A stretch of 64,000 nucleotides of DNA from Bog-950 sp964631835 (GCA_964631835.1 CAZWAD010000005.1:1-64000); one strand, 5' to 3'. Positions 50,751-59,193 are shown, numbered from the stretch's first letter. Made by a program: numbers and translations. Notes: generated from the sequence alone by a model not told the origin.

Positions 50751-52688
50751 ATGGAAGTAACTCTACAATCTTTTCGTAAACGCTTCACTTACGACCCAGC
50801 CAAAGACCTTCTCGGCAAAGGTGGTTTTGGTGAAGTTTACAAAGCCTATGATAATGAAGACCATATTTTTGTTGCGCTCAAAATCTCACAAGGCACAGCC
50901 GATGACAAATACAATCTCATCAACGAAATAAAACGCTTCAAAAAACTCAGCCACCACAACATTGTAAAACACATTGAAGCGTATGAAGTAAATACAGGTA
51001 GCACCGATATACACGGCAAACCCATTCTTTACCATGTGGGCATTTTGGAATATGCCGACCACGGCACACTTGCCGACCTGCTCAAAAAGCCCGAAGACTT
51101 CCGAAGTTTTGGAAACTTCGGAAGTCTTATAGAAGATTTAGCCACCGACATTATCGAAGGGCTTGCATACCTCCACAGCAAGAACATCATCCACCGCGAC
51201 CTCAAGCCCACCAACATTCTACTTTTTAGCGAAGGCGAAAAACTCCGCGCAAAAATTACCGACTTTGGTATTGCTAAACGCACTGATGCCACAGCCGCAA
51301 GCACTCAATTGGTAGGCACGGTGGAATACATGGCTCCTGAATTTTTTAGCACCGGCAACATTACTCCCGCAAGCGATGTTTGGAGTGTAGGCGTTATGCT
51401 CCTCGAAGCACTCACAGGCACTCACCCTTTTGGCAAAACCACACAAGGGTTAAGCAACGAGCAAATCATAAACAACATACTCAACAAAGACCTAAGCACT
51501 GCCGCCCAAAACCTAACAGAACCGTTAAAAGGAATTATCACTCGCTGCCTTTTACGCGAGCCTAACCTTCGACCTCAATCAGCTAATGAATTGAAAGGAT
51601 TATTGCAAGCAAGCGATGACACTTTTTCGGAGAAGACGCAGTTAATAATCCGACCGAGGAATGAAAGTAAGGGGATAAGTAAACCAAGAAAAAAGAAATT
51701 GTTGGTGGCTTTTGTTTTTGTGTTATCTACATTAAGTATTGGTATAATCGGATGGCTTGTTTCCAGTGGTAAAATTGGATTTAATAACAAACCCGCAGAC
51801 GACAAAAAATCAACTTTGGATTTTAGTAAGGTCAATAAAGAATCAAATTTAGCATTGGATTCTTCAAAAGAATCAATAGATGCTTCATCATCAAATAATT
51901 CTACTACTAAACTTCCATCTCCCTATGAAGTTCTTGGAACAGAGCATGACGCCAATACAACTGACCCGAATAATAGGAAAGTGTATTGCTGGTATGGATA
52001 CCAGGAAAAGAAAATTGGAGAAGACAACAAAGGGGGAATAGTGGTATATGATGTGGTTAACTACTCATCAGAAATAATTGAACTTTCTGTGCCAAAACAA
52101 ATTTCAAATAGTGAAGTTTCTCATTTAATTGAAAAGCACTTTAAAGAATATTGCCCATTTAAAGAAAAAGAAAGAGGTAAAAACTATTATTACACAATTA
52201 CAGGCAAGAGAGGACCAAATGTATTGCCAACTCTAAGCCAAGCTATCAGCGAAAGATCCAGAACATTTGGATCACCGGTAATTTTTACTGTTTGTTCCAA
52301 ACATATTCTTCAGAACAACATTCTTAATGCGAAGCATCAATCGTATGACAACCCTAATAAGTTTGGCATTAACTTTTATTGCGTGGCTTTCTGGTATAAT
52401 CTAGAATGGATTCCTGAATTATCAAAAGTTAAAAGAACAAGCTATGTTTCTCCGCCAATTAAAATAAAATGCGCTACCGATGATAACATAGATATGATGA
52501 ATGAACTCTTACAGTATCATATTGAAAACAACTGTATCGTGCCGGAAGGTTTTACGGTAGGAGTAAGTTCATTCATGGTATATCAAGAAGCTTTGGACTA
52601 CATTACTGAGCAATTTCCAGAGGGAGAAGCAGTGGAAGTTTGCAATCTTAATTATTTTCAGAAGGTTGTTTGTAAAAAGAATGATTAA
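50751..52688 (+). CDS. Transmembrane Ser/Thr protein kinase (Hanks type)
   Basis: 645 residues. Cytoplasmic kinase domain at about 15-285: G-loop LGKGGFGEVY, ATP Lys in VALKI (K44), catalytic IIHRDLKPTNILL (D150), ITDFGIAK, and YMAPEFF. A basic linker and one membrane helix (LLVAFVFVLSTLSIGIIGWL, about 317-338) follow. The C-terminal 300 residues should lie outside the cytoplasm; they hold no PASTA repeats or other domain I recognise and may sense an envelope signal. Co-transcribed with the PP2C phosphatase. The stop overlaps the ATG of the next gene by one base. Confidence 0.95.
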   Translation: MEVTLQSFRKRFTYDPAKDLLGKGGFGEVYKAYDNEDHIFVALKISQGTADDKYNLINEIKRFKKLSHHNIVKHIEAYEVNTGSTDIHGKPILYHVGILEYADHGTLADLLKKPEDFRSFGNFGSLIEDLATDIIEGLAYLHSKNIIHRDLKPTNILLFSEGEKLRAKITDFGIAKRTDATAASTQLVGTVEYMAPEFFSTGNITPASDVWSVGVMLLEALTGTHPFGKTTQGLSNEQIINNILNKDLSTAAQNLTEPLKGIITRCLLREPNLRPQSANELKGLLQASDDTFSEKTQLIIRPRNESKGISKPRKKKLLVAFVFVLSTLSIGIIGWLVSSGKIGFNNKPADDKKSTLDFSKVNKESNLALDSSKESIDASSSNNSTTKLPSPYEVLGTEHDANTTDPNNRKVYCWYGYQEKKIGEDNKGGIVVYDVVNYSSEIIELSVPKQISNSEVSHLIEKHFKEYCPFKEKERGKNYYYTITGKRGPNVLPTLSQAISERSRTFGSPVIFTVCSKHILQNNILNAKHQSYDNPNKFGINFYCVAFWYNLEWIPELSKVKRTSYVSPPIKIKCATDDNIDMMNELLQYHIENNCIVPEGFTVGVSSFMVYQEALDYITEQFPEGEAVEVCNLNYFQKVVCKKND

Positions 52689-53500
52689 TGAATTACCAAA
52701 ACCGCTTTGTAATTTTTATTGATATACTCGGCTTTAAAGAGAAAATCAAAGCAACAATCGATGAAAGTAGAAATGATAAACCTGAATTAATTCATGCGGT
52801 CGCAAATGCGATGAAATTGACCCCACTGTTGTTTGAAGGCGGCATTGGGATGAAGAAATACTTTTCTAAATCTAAAAGGGTTACACAGTTTTCCGACTCA
52901 ATTGTTATTTCTTTCGAGGTTGAAGGGCTTGACGATGTTTTTATGGCAATCGCAAATACTCGCTTGTTAATACTTGAACTTATTTACAAGGGTTTTCTGT
53001 GCAGGGGTGGCATTGCGTTAGGAAAGCTCCTCCATACAAGACGGTATTTATTCGGCCCCGCCTTAGTAGAAGCATACGAACTTGAAAGCAAGGCGGCAAT
53101 CTATCCCAGAGTTATAGTCAATCAGCAAAGCTTAGAAAAAGCCTTTATAGCTTTCGTTCTAAAGAAAAAGCAATATAGTAAGGGTGATCTTATTGATTTT
53201 GCAGAAATCGAAAAACTTTTTGCAAAGGACTTTGACGGCAACTTCTATTTGGATTATTTCAGAAATATAGGTAGTGAAATTGATGAGGGTTTTGAAATAA
53301 AATATTACATGCAATTGGAATCCCTTATCAAAGCTGGACTCGCGTCCAATAGCGAAGCAACTAAAATGAAATATTATTGGATGCGGGAAAAGTATAATCA
53401 GTTCGTTTTGCTTGCCAAACGTCCACGCCTTTGGAAAGCGTTGAAAGAACATAAAGAACTTGAGTTACTAAAATTTTGTAAAGACCTGAAGAAAATCTGA
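52688..53500 (+). CDS. Cyclase-fold-like protein, unknown activity
   Basis: 270 residues, soluble. The N-terminal half follows the order of class III nucleotide-cyclase motifs: FVIFIDILGF (possible metal Asp 12), TQFSDSIVISF (second Asp 70), CRGGIALGKLL and FGPALVEAYELESKAAIYPR, then VIVN. This matches a widespread uncharacterised family related by pattern to cyclase homology domains. Whether it makes a cyclic nucleotide is unproven, because classical substrate-specifying residues are not clear. A helical C-terminal part follows. Last gene of the PP2C-kinase operon, translationally coupled to the kinase. Confidence 0.75.
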   Translation: MNYQNRFVIFIDILGFKEKIKATIDESRNDKPELIHAVANAMKLTPLLFEGGIGMKKYFSKSKRVTQFSDSIVISFEVEGLDDVFMAIANTRLLILELIYKGFLCRGGIALGKLLHTRRYLFGPALVEAYELESKAAIYPRVIVNQQSLEKAFIAFVLKKKQYSKGDLIDFAEIEKLFAKDFDGNFYLDYFRNIGSEIDEGFEIKYYMQLESLIKAGLASNSEATKMKYYWMREKYNQFVLLAKRPRLWKALKEHKELELLKFCKDLKKI

Positions 53501-53535
53501 TGTGACGATAAATATTTACTTTCAACAAAAACAAA

Positions 53536-53784
53536 ATGAATATGGCATCAGCATCATTTATTATTATTCTCGAAGATGTTCATCACGAGATAAACTTCTA
53601 TAGTCTCGAAGACTTCCGTAGAATTTTAAGCGATGAAAAATTCGAAGAAGTATTAAATACAGAAAATCTTGAAATTCATAGACCTACTATTGAACGTCAA
53701 CAAGGTAAACTTACATTGCTGTATATCATTGCAGGAGATAGACTTGTTACATCAACAGTGTACAATCTAATTGGTAAAGAGTAA
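53536..53784 (+). CDS. Small hypothetical protein
   Basis: 82 residues, starts MNMASASFIIILEDVHHEIN; the third codon is a second possible ATG. Alternating beta/alpha pattern, mostly acidic. No family known. Lies 35 bp after the cyclase-like gene and may belong to the same transcript. Confidence 0.55.
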   Translation: MNMASASFIIILEDVHHEINFYSLEDFRRILSDEKFEEVLNTENLEIHRPTIERQQGKLTLLYIIAGDRLVTSTVYNLIGKE

Positions 53785-53873
53785 TTACTTGTTCTGAAAT
53801 TATAAACCTACTTTCCATTCCTTTGCACCATGCTCAACTTCTTTCTCAAAATTGTTTATGCGCTCAATTTATA

Positions 53874-54035
53874 ATGCAAGACACACCACAACACATCAAA
53901 CAACTTCAGCTAAAAATATGGCTGGCAAAACCACCGGCAGAGCGGCTTCACCGCATGCTTACAGATAACGTGGCGTTGTATAAATTTTGGGAGGCGGTTA
54001 AGCAAAAACAAGCCACAAACAGGCACAAAAAATAA
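53874..54035 (+). CDS. Small helical protein of 53 residues
   Basis: From the ATG at 53874: MQDTPQHIKQLQLKIWLAKP, later RLHRMLTDNVALYKFW. It has the look of small Bacteroidota proteins of the '..qh..klqleiWlakpp.eRL..fl.dNe.ly.F' kind. The longer upstream reading is probably not coding. Ends inside a terminator hairpin. Confidence 0.6.
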   Translation: MQDTPQHIKQLQLKIWLAKPPAERLHRMLTDNVALYKFWEAVKQKQATNRHKK

Positions 54036-54061
54036 ACGCTCCGTTGCCGGAGCGCTTATTT
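54031..54061 (+). terminator. Hairpin terminator
   Basis: AATAAACGCTCCG - TTGC - CGGAGCGCTTATT with T-rich sequence after. It separates the small helical ORF from the small-ORF/GNAT pair. Confidence 0.85.
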
Positions 54062-54119
54062 TAATTCGCTTAACTTCTTTTCAATTCTTACGTATAACTC
54101 TATACACAAAAAAATCATT

Positions 54120-54127
54120 TATATTTG
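54120..54127 (+). promoter_or_regulatory. -7 promoter box (TATATTTG) of the small ORF/GNAT pair
   Basis: TATATTTG matches TAnnTTTG exactly and lies 8 bases before the ATG of the 53-residue ORF. The transcript would therefore be nearly leaderless. Confidence 0.6.
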
Positions 54128-54135
54128 CAATCGTT

Positions 54136-54297
54136 ATGGCAATAGCAATTAAAAGAACTCCTGTATTAAAAGGCAAAGTTGCTACGCACTTTAATACCAT
54201 GCTGGCAAAGGGTAAAACCAAGGTAACCCGGGCGAGCATCAGCCGTTCTATTGCCGATACCAAAGCCATACTTGCCAACTACAAAGCAAAGAAATGA
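54136..54297 (+). CDS. Small basic protein, possible antitoxin partner of the GNAT protein
   Basis: 53 residues, very basic (MAIAIKRTPVLKGKVATHFN, VTRASISRSIADTKAILANY). Its stop overlaps the GNAT start as ATGA, so the pair is coupled and driven from one promoter. This is how type II GNAT toxin-antitoxin pairs are arranged. No ribbon-helix-helix motif is obvious, so the antitoxin reading is inferred from position only. Confidence 0.6.
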   Translation: MAIAIKRTPVLKGKVATHFNTMLAKGKTKVTRASISRSIADTKAILANYKAKK

Positions 54298-54887
54298 TTT
54301 CCTTAAGAGAACACTGTTCTCTTCATCGCCTTTCATCCGGTAATTTGATTTACGATTTTATTTGCGACAATACCGACCTCAACGACTTCTTTGCCAACGA
54401 TGCCATTAAATATCAGGAAGAACTTTTAGGCGAAACATTCTTTTTCCGTCATAACGAAACAGGCGAAATTGTTTGCGCGTTTACCATGTCAAATGACAGC
54501 ATCCGCACCGATGATTTGCCCAACAGCCGCAAAAAGAAAGTAAGAGAAAACATCCCTCATGCCAAAGGAATGAAATCCTATCCGGCTACGCTCATTGGTC
54601 GCCTTGGTGTGGCTAAAAAATTTGAAGGACAGGGAATAGGCAAACAACTGATGAACTTCATAAAAAGCATGTGCCTTATTGAAGATGGCAACCGCTGTCG
54701 CTTTTTATTGGTTGACGCGTACAATAACGAAAAAACAATAAACTACTACACCAAAAATGAATATCAGTTTGTGTTCTCTACCGAGCAGCAGGAAAGAGAT
54801 TACTACGAAATGCCTCCTGAAAAGGAACTCAAAACCCGCTTCATGTTCTTCGACCTCAAACTGTGGGCAGATAAATCAGAAGTTTAA
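54294..54887 (+). CDS. GNAT-family acetyltransferase, TacT/AtaT-like candidate toxin
   Basis: 197 residues. N-terminal part DLNDFFANDAIKYQEELLGE and acetyl-CoA loop LGVAKKFEGQGIGKQLMNFI (R/Q-x-x-G-x-G type), then LLVDAYNNEKTINYYTKNEY with the catalytic-region Tyr. The order 'LxxFFxxDAxxYQ...RLxVxxxxxGqGiG...LlvDAyn.ekti.fY' resembles GNAT toxins that acetylate aminoacyl-tRNA, but metabolic GNATs look similar. Overlaps the small basic ORF by four bases and the convergent 145-residue gene by four. Confidence 0.82.
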   Translation: MISLREHCSLHRLSSGNLIYDFICDNTDLNDFFANDAIKYQEELLGETFFFRHNETGEIVCAFTMSNDSIRTDDLPNSRKKKVRENIPHAKGMKSYPATLIGRLGVAKKFEGQGIGKQLMNFIKSMCLIEDGNRCRFLLVDAYNNEKTINYYTKNEYQFVFSTEQQERDYYEMPPEKELKTRFMFFDLKLWADKSEV

Positions 54888-55321
54888 CGCTTGATAGTAT
54901 TTAAAGTAGATTCGATAATGCTTTTCATTTCATCATCTTCATCTAATTCAATGCTCACCTTGCGGTCATGTACCAGTTCATTCAGGTAGCTTATTTCCTG
55001 CTTCAGAGTATGGTAGGTAGTCTTTACTCCGGGGTATAAATCTGACTTGTAAACCTTATTTAGTGTTCGGGTAGCTCCGGCTACAAGTTTCTTAATAGCT
55101 TCCGGTGCAATCTTCGATTTCTTAAATCCATCCATATCCCGCTCTATTTCAAAAGTAAGCTTCAGTACAACCCCATGTAACCCGGTAAGCAGTCGGTTTA
55201 AAGCATTCATCCGGTCAAGCAATTTGTCTACCTTTTCTTGCCAGCTCATTTCTTCTTTAGAGAAAGTCTGTGACTGCCTGAAGGCAGTTTCAATCTTCGA
55301 ATCTATAGTTGCTACAGCCAT
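54884..55321 (-). CDS. Hypothetical helical protein
   Basis: 145 residues, almost entirely helical with heptad character (WQEKVDKLLDRMNALNRLLT), no signal peptide or membrane segment. No family recognised. Divergent from the FHA-protease gene, with about 100 bp between the two starts, so they may share control. The 3' end overlaps the GNAT gene by four bases. Confidence 0.65.
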   Translation of the reverse strand: MAVATIDSKIETAFRQSQTFSKEEMSWQEKVDKLLDRMNALNRLLTGLHGVVLKLTFEIERDMDGFKKSKIAPEAIKKLVAGATRTLNKVYKSDLYPGVKTTYHTLKQEISYLNELVHDRKVSIELDEDDEMKSIIESTLNTIKR

Positions 55322-55421
55322 AACTCAGGTTTTATAAAAATACGATTTTGAGCTTAAATTGTTCCTTGTATTAGAACTAACGTTACGCAATGCTAAAAAT
55401 TTTTCTGTTGATTTGTAATTA

Positions 55422-56639
55422 ATGCAAACCTATACCATCGGTCGTAATCCATCTTCCCAAATCGTTCTTTCTGCTAACTTTTGCAGCAGAGACCACGCCA
55501 AACTTACCATATCCGGTAACGGGAAAATATTTCTACAAGATACCAGCAGTAATGGAACTACTCTAAACGGTAAGAAAATCAATAACCAAACCGTTGAAGT
55601 AAGATATGGTGATGAAATACTTTTTGCAGGTGTTGAGAAATTAGATTGGAGCAAAATCGAAAAACCCGAAATAAAAATTAGTGCACCGGTAATTCCAAAT
55701 CCCGCAATCAAATTCGTCAGGAGGCACGCACTAAAAACAATTATATCATTGACTGTTGTCGGTGTATTATTCGTGGTTGTCAATTTTGCTATTAATCGTA
55801 ATAGCATACGCCCCGAAATCCCGCTAACTCCTTCCGATATTTATACGCGTTACCAAAGTGCTGTAGCGCTTGTGGAGGTAAAATATTTTGTTCGCATTCA
55901 CACAAAAGCCAACGAAGTCTACTTTGGTATTGAAGCCGGCAGCACCATAGGTTTTAGCAAAACCAAAAGTGAATTACAACCTCTTACTTCTGAAGGTACG
56001 GCTTTTTTTATCGATAGCAACGGTACGCTAATTACCAACCATCACGTAATCGAGCCCTGGATGCACGACCGTGATTTACGCGATTATTTTCACAAAAGAG
56101 TAAAGCCCGCTATCAAGAAAGCATTGCGCGAAAATGGATGGGGTGATGATGAGCCTCAGTTTTATGGCGAGTTAGAAGCAATTTACATTTACCCCAATGG
56201 AAAAACTTTTTCCTCCGAAAACAGAATTGAATGCTCAATTCTTTGCGCATCTGATAAGGAGGAAATTGATTTAGCTTCCCTGCAAGTAAATTCACATCGG
56301 CTACCGGCAGGTGTAAAGGTCGTTTCAACTTCCGATATAGAAACAGACGAAAAGAAAATTAAAGTAAATACACCTGCCTATGTCATAGGTTTTCCTTATG
56401 GCGATGCTTTAGCCTTAAACGAGGATAATGAACTTCATTGCTCATCAACACAAGGCAGTTTTACCCAGGTTCCCTCAAAGTCTTATGTTCAATACTCGGC
56501 ACAAACAGCCAGTGGCGGCAGTGGCTCTCCTGTATTTAATGAATACGGAAAACTTGTTGCTGTTACTTATCTCGGCTCCACATCGGGTCAGAGTTTCAAC
56601 AGGGGCATTTTGGCGAAGCATATTAAAAGAGTATTGTAA
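55422..56639 (+). CDS. FHA domain - transmembrane - trypsin-like serine protease
   Basis: 405 residues. Residues 1-75 are an FHA domain (YTIGRNPSSQIVLS, CSRDHAKL, SSNGTTLNGKKI) with the conserved G-R, S-x-x-H and N-G residues that bind phosphothreonine. A membrane helix lies at about 107-123, then a chymotrypsin-fold protease with His208 (TNHHVIEP), Asp283 (EEIDLASL) and Ser367 (SGGSGSPVF). Topology would put the FHA in the cytoplasm and the protease in the periplasm. Near a membrane kinase and phosphatase, it could be switched by phosphorylation. That link is inferred. Confidence 0.9.
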   Translation: MQTYTIGRNPSSQIVLSANFCSRDHAKLTISGNGKIFLQDTSSNGTTLNGKKINNQTVEVRYGDEILFAGVEKLDWSKIEKPEIKISAPVIPNPAIKFVRRHALKTIISLTVVGVLFVVVNFAINRNSIRPEIPLTPSDIYTRYQSAVALVEVKYFVRIHTKANEVYFGIEAGSTIGFSKTKSELQPLTSEGTAFFIDSNGTLITNHHVIEPWMHDRDLRDYFHKRVKPAIKKALRENGWGDDEPQFYGELEAIYIYPNGKTFSSENRIECSILCASDKEEIDLASLQVNSHRLPAGVKVVSTSDIETDEKKIKVNTPAYVIGFPYGDALALNEDNELHCSSTQGSFTQVPSKSYVQYSAQTASGGSGSPVFNEYGKLVAVTYLGSTSGQSFNRGILAKHIKRVL

Positions 56640-56780
56640 CAGCGCACCCCATACGTCTTTTAGTCCGCTCACTGTCTCCTTTCCTCGCTCCGCCATAGTG
56701 CTTCGCGGAGGAGCAGTGCGCAACCTTGGAGTCATTGCGCTTTTTAGCTCCGCACTTCCTCTTAACCTCTGCGTGACTCT

Positions 56781-56967
56781 GAAGTTCCAATAAACAGAAG
56801 TTTACAACTTCCCCATTCTCAAATTCTCAAATTCTCTCATTCGCTAATTCACCAATTTCCCGTTCTTCCAACTCTTAACCTCTGCGAAACCTGGAACAAG
56901 CCCGCGTACTGTTTTTTTTCCAGCGGCTTGCCATCCTTCATGGGCTGTACTTTAATCTTAACGCCTG
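56781..56967. repeat. Direct repeat flanking the SET gene, copy A
   Basis: GAAGTTCCAATAAACAGAAG and later CAGCGGCTTGCCATCCTTCA and GGGCTGTAC recur at 57546-57677, in the same orientation, separated by the SET gene. This copy carries an extra AT-rich insert of about 55 bp. Confidence 0.75.
56906..56965 (-). pseudogene. Remnant of the 3' end of a coiled-coil gene paralogue
   Basis: On the minus strand the segment reads GVKIKVQPMKDGKPLEKKQY, nearly identical to the C-terminus of the complete protein encoded at 57626-59029 (GVKIMVQPMKDGKPLE). No start or upstream sequence of the gene is left, so this is a fragment left by duplication or recombination. Confidence 0.7.
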
Positions 56968-57011
56968 TTTTTCTTGCAGGTCTTCAGGAAGTGCGGGATG
57001 AATTGCGGTAA

Positions 57012-57431
57012 CTATTCAACGGCCTCTGTTTCCAGCAACTCTTTTCTCTTTTCGCGCCAGTAGTTAAAACCATAGGCAACAAATATTTCTTCTCCTTTAA
57101 GTATGTCGCGGGTTGCTTCCATATACATCGAATGGTCATCGGCTGAATAGAACCCGGCATTGTTAGCTATTCCTTCTATTTTGCTTATACCGTTTGCATC
57201 GTTGGCATAACGCGCCTCACCATCCATGTTTATGCAGTCACCGGTGCCATCGTTTATTTCCAGCAAGTAGTCGTTATAGCTATGAAACTCTTCTATTTCT
57301 TTTGCCGTAAGCCGGGGACCGGTAATAGGCACAATCATTTCTCCGCGCCTGATGTGTTCAATAGCAAACAAACCCTCACCGGCATCAGGAATCTGTGATT
57401 TTGCCACTATGGCTCTGACTTTATACTTCAT
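57012..57431 (-). CDS. SET domain protein (candidate lysine methyltransferase)
   Basis: About 139 residues from the ATG at 57431. A longer reading from 57524 would run into a hairpin repeat, so the shorter is preferred. A compact SET fold: DAGEGLFAIEHIRRGEMIV (I-GxG motif), YANDANGI and IANNAGFYS (NH-type SAM pocket), DILKGEEIFVAYGFNYWREK (GEEI.Y.Y active-site Tyr). Such small bacterial SET proteins may methylate lysines of host or own proteins. It lies between the two direct repeats. Confidence 0.88.
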   Translation of the reverse strand: MKYKVRAIVAKSQIPDAGEGLFAIEHIRRGEMIVPITGPRLTAKEIEEFHSYNDYLLEINDGTGDCINMDGEARYANDANGISKIEGIANNAGFYSADDHSMYMEATRDILKGEEIFVAYGFNYWREKRKELLETEAVE

Positions 57432-57517
57432 TTTTCCACCTTGTTTTTCAAAAGGCGGCAAATAAAATAAAATATCAAAGTTGAAACCGGTTTTTTTTAT
57501 CTGCGGATGTTCACGTT

Positions 57518-57549
57518 CTTCCAAGTCTTAGGCTCGCGAGACTTGGAAG
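57518..57549. repeat. Hairpin repeat, CTTCCAAGTCT...AGACTTGGAAG
   Basis: Perfect 11-bp inverted repeat with a 10-nt loop. Same family as the hairpins at about 59503, 59814 and 59962. Could act as a terminator for transcription from either side. Confidence 0.7.
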
Positions 57550-57677
57550 TTCCAATAAACAGAAGTTTACAACTTCCCCATTCCCCGTTCTTCCAACTCT
57601 TAGAAGCTGCCCGTGTACTGTAATTTTATTCCAGCGGCTTGCCATCCTTCATGGGCTGTACCATAATCTTCACGCCT
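57546..57677. repeat. Direct repeat flanking the SET gene, copy B
   Basis: Second copy of the 56781-56967 repeat. Its right half is the 3' end of the intact 57626-59029 gene, so copy A is the derived one. Confidence 0.75.
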
Positions 57678-59029
57678 TTGGCAATATCTTCCTGGTATTG
57701 CTTCACAACATCTTCGTAAGAGAACATGGCTTCAAATTCACCCATCAGCGCCTCGATGTATGGCTGAGGGTCGAAGCCGGTGTTATGGCAGTAGAGTAAG
57801 AACATCCAGCAGGAATTGAACAAGCGGTTTTGCACTTCCTGCATCACTTCTGCATCCAGCATTACCTGCTGTTCCTTACCCTGAATCTTTCCGGTGGGTT
57901 TTGCCTTGCCGTCCATCACGATGTCGCCCATGAGCATAAAAGAGCGGGCATCGTGGTCTTCGATAAAAAAAATCATGCACGGCAGCGAATTGAGCTTATG
58001 AAACCAGCGCACCGGTATTTCGTGGCCTTTCCAGTCGTCTTCATCGAGGGGGTTTTTAAGTTCGTTGGTGAAGGAAACCTCTATGGCAAAAATCCATTTC
58101 TCAATCATTTTGGGATAATGCTGCAGCAGCATGATAATTTCCTGCAGGTAATACACATCCATTTTACGGACTACATCCTGGGGTATGCTGATGGTGAGCG
58201 TTTTCCGCTCGCTGCTGGCGAGCAGTCCGTAATTAAGCTTGAAGTCGGCAATGAGTTTGTTACCCGGGGTAATCAGATAGTTAGGGCTATGGGCAGGGAG
58301 TGTTTTACCCGCGGCAACGCTTTCAGAGAGGCTGCTGTCGAGCAGGCCTTCCTGGTCGTAGAATTTAGAGAACATCTGTTTAATATCATCCCAGCGGGCG
58401 TAGGTAAGGCGTATGAACTCCATCAGTTCATTATACTTACCAATGGCTTTGCCATGAGCTTTATATAAAGAGCTGAGCTCATCGAGCACCCCGCGGAACT
58501 CCTGCTCATCATCGTCATAGGAATTAAGGTCAAGCGAGTAGTCGTTATAGTTTCTATATAAAAGGTCGCAGGTTTCATCGTTATATTTATGAAAATCATC
58601 TCCCAGCTTTTCATCGCTCTGCTCATACTTTTCATATTCGGCTTGTATGCGGGTGCATTCATCGGTAAGGGGGTCTAACACCTGCCGGTGAAAATCATTA
58701 ATGGGTCCGGTACTAAATTCGCTCATACGGCTTTCGAGTTCACTCAGCGCACTATCATCCTTCTTCTCTACCACTACTTTCGCTTCATCGTGCATTGTTT
58801 TGATGGTGTTGTCAACCGGGGCAAATGCTTTTTCAGCAGCAATAACCTGGTCTGTCAGTTCACCAAATTCATACACCAGCTTATCCTTTTGTTTCTTTAG
58901 TTCTTGCGCGCGGTCGTGCAATGCCACATACGCGCTCAGCAGTTCTTTTTCGTAGGCGCTTTCTGCTTTCGAGTCGTCATACTCCAGTTCGATTTTTCGA
59001 AGAGAGTGTTCAATGGTTTTTTTAATCAT
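57626..59029 (-). CDS. Large coiled-coil protein, unknown
   Basis: About 467 residues from the ATG at 59029; a longer reading adds an unlikely Arg-rich stretch. N-terminal half: long helices with coiled-coil character (IIHRQ-free, e.g. ALHDRAQELKKQKDKLVYEF, DEAKVVVEKKDDSALSELES). C-terminal half: a mixed alpha/beta fold (ERKTLTISIPQDVVRKMDVY, HEIPVRWFHKLNSLPCMIFF, MLMGDIVMDGKAKPTGKIQG). No family recognised; no signal peptide or membrane helix. Its 3' end has a decayed duplicate on the other side of the SET gene. Likely part of the accessory region and possibly a partner of the FHA-protease or kinase, but nothing proves this. Confidence 0.78.
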   Translation of the reverse strand: MIKKTIEHSLRKIELEYDDSKAESAYEKELLSAYVALHDRAQELKKQKDKLVYEFGELTDQVIAAEKAFAPVDNTIKTMHDEAKVVVEKKDDSALSELESRMSEFSTGPINDFHRQVLDPLTDECTRIQAEYEKYEQSDEKLGDDFHKYNDETCDLLYRNYNDYSLDLNSYDDDEQEFRGVLDELSSLYKAHGKAIGKYNELMEFIRLTYARWDDIKQMFSKFYDQEGLLDSSLSESVAAGKTLPAHSPNYLITPGNKLIADFKLNYGLLASSERKTLTISIPQDVVRKMDVYYLQEIIMLLQHYPKMIEKWIFAIEVSFTNELKNPLDEDDWKGHEIPVRWFHKLNSLPCMIFFIEDHDARSFMLMGDIVMDGKAKPTGKIQGKEQQVMLDAEVMQEVQNRLFNSCWMFLLYCHNTGFDPQPYIEALMGEFEAMFSYEDVVKQYQEDIAKGVKIMVQPMKDGKPLE

Positions 59030-59193
59030 ATCGGTAATGAGGCGAAAGCTACATTCTTTTTTGTGGTTAAACAAAATGTTTATCGGTTCCCTGAGCCCGC
59101 GAAATGTCTTCCTTCGCCTGGCGTTGGGCGCCTTGCGCTTCAGGATAGAATGATGTAAAGCCAACAGCAGTCTGTTTTTTTTATCTTTATATC

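Larger units (their letters stand above)
56640..57011. other. Gap with hairpin repeats and a decayed gene end
   Basis: About 370 bp with no intact gene. It holds one member of a direct-repeat pair (56781-56967), degenerate versions of the 'CCAAGTCTT...GACTTGG' hairpin (around 56761 and 56865), runs of TTCTCAAATTCTC, and a decayed copy of the end of the 512-codon gene. The plus-strand ORF at 56428-56793 is a shadow. Confidence 0.6.

Noticed and set aside
56428..56793. 121-codon plus-strand ORF after the FHA-protease
   Set aside because: Overlaps the true gene in another frame and runs into repeats.
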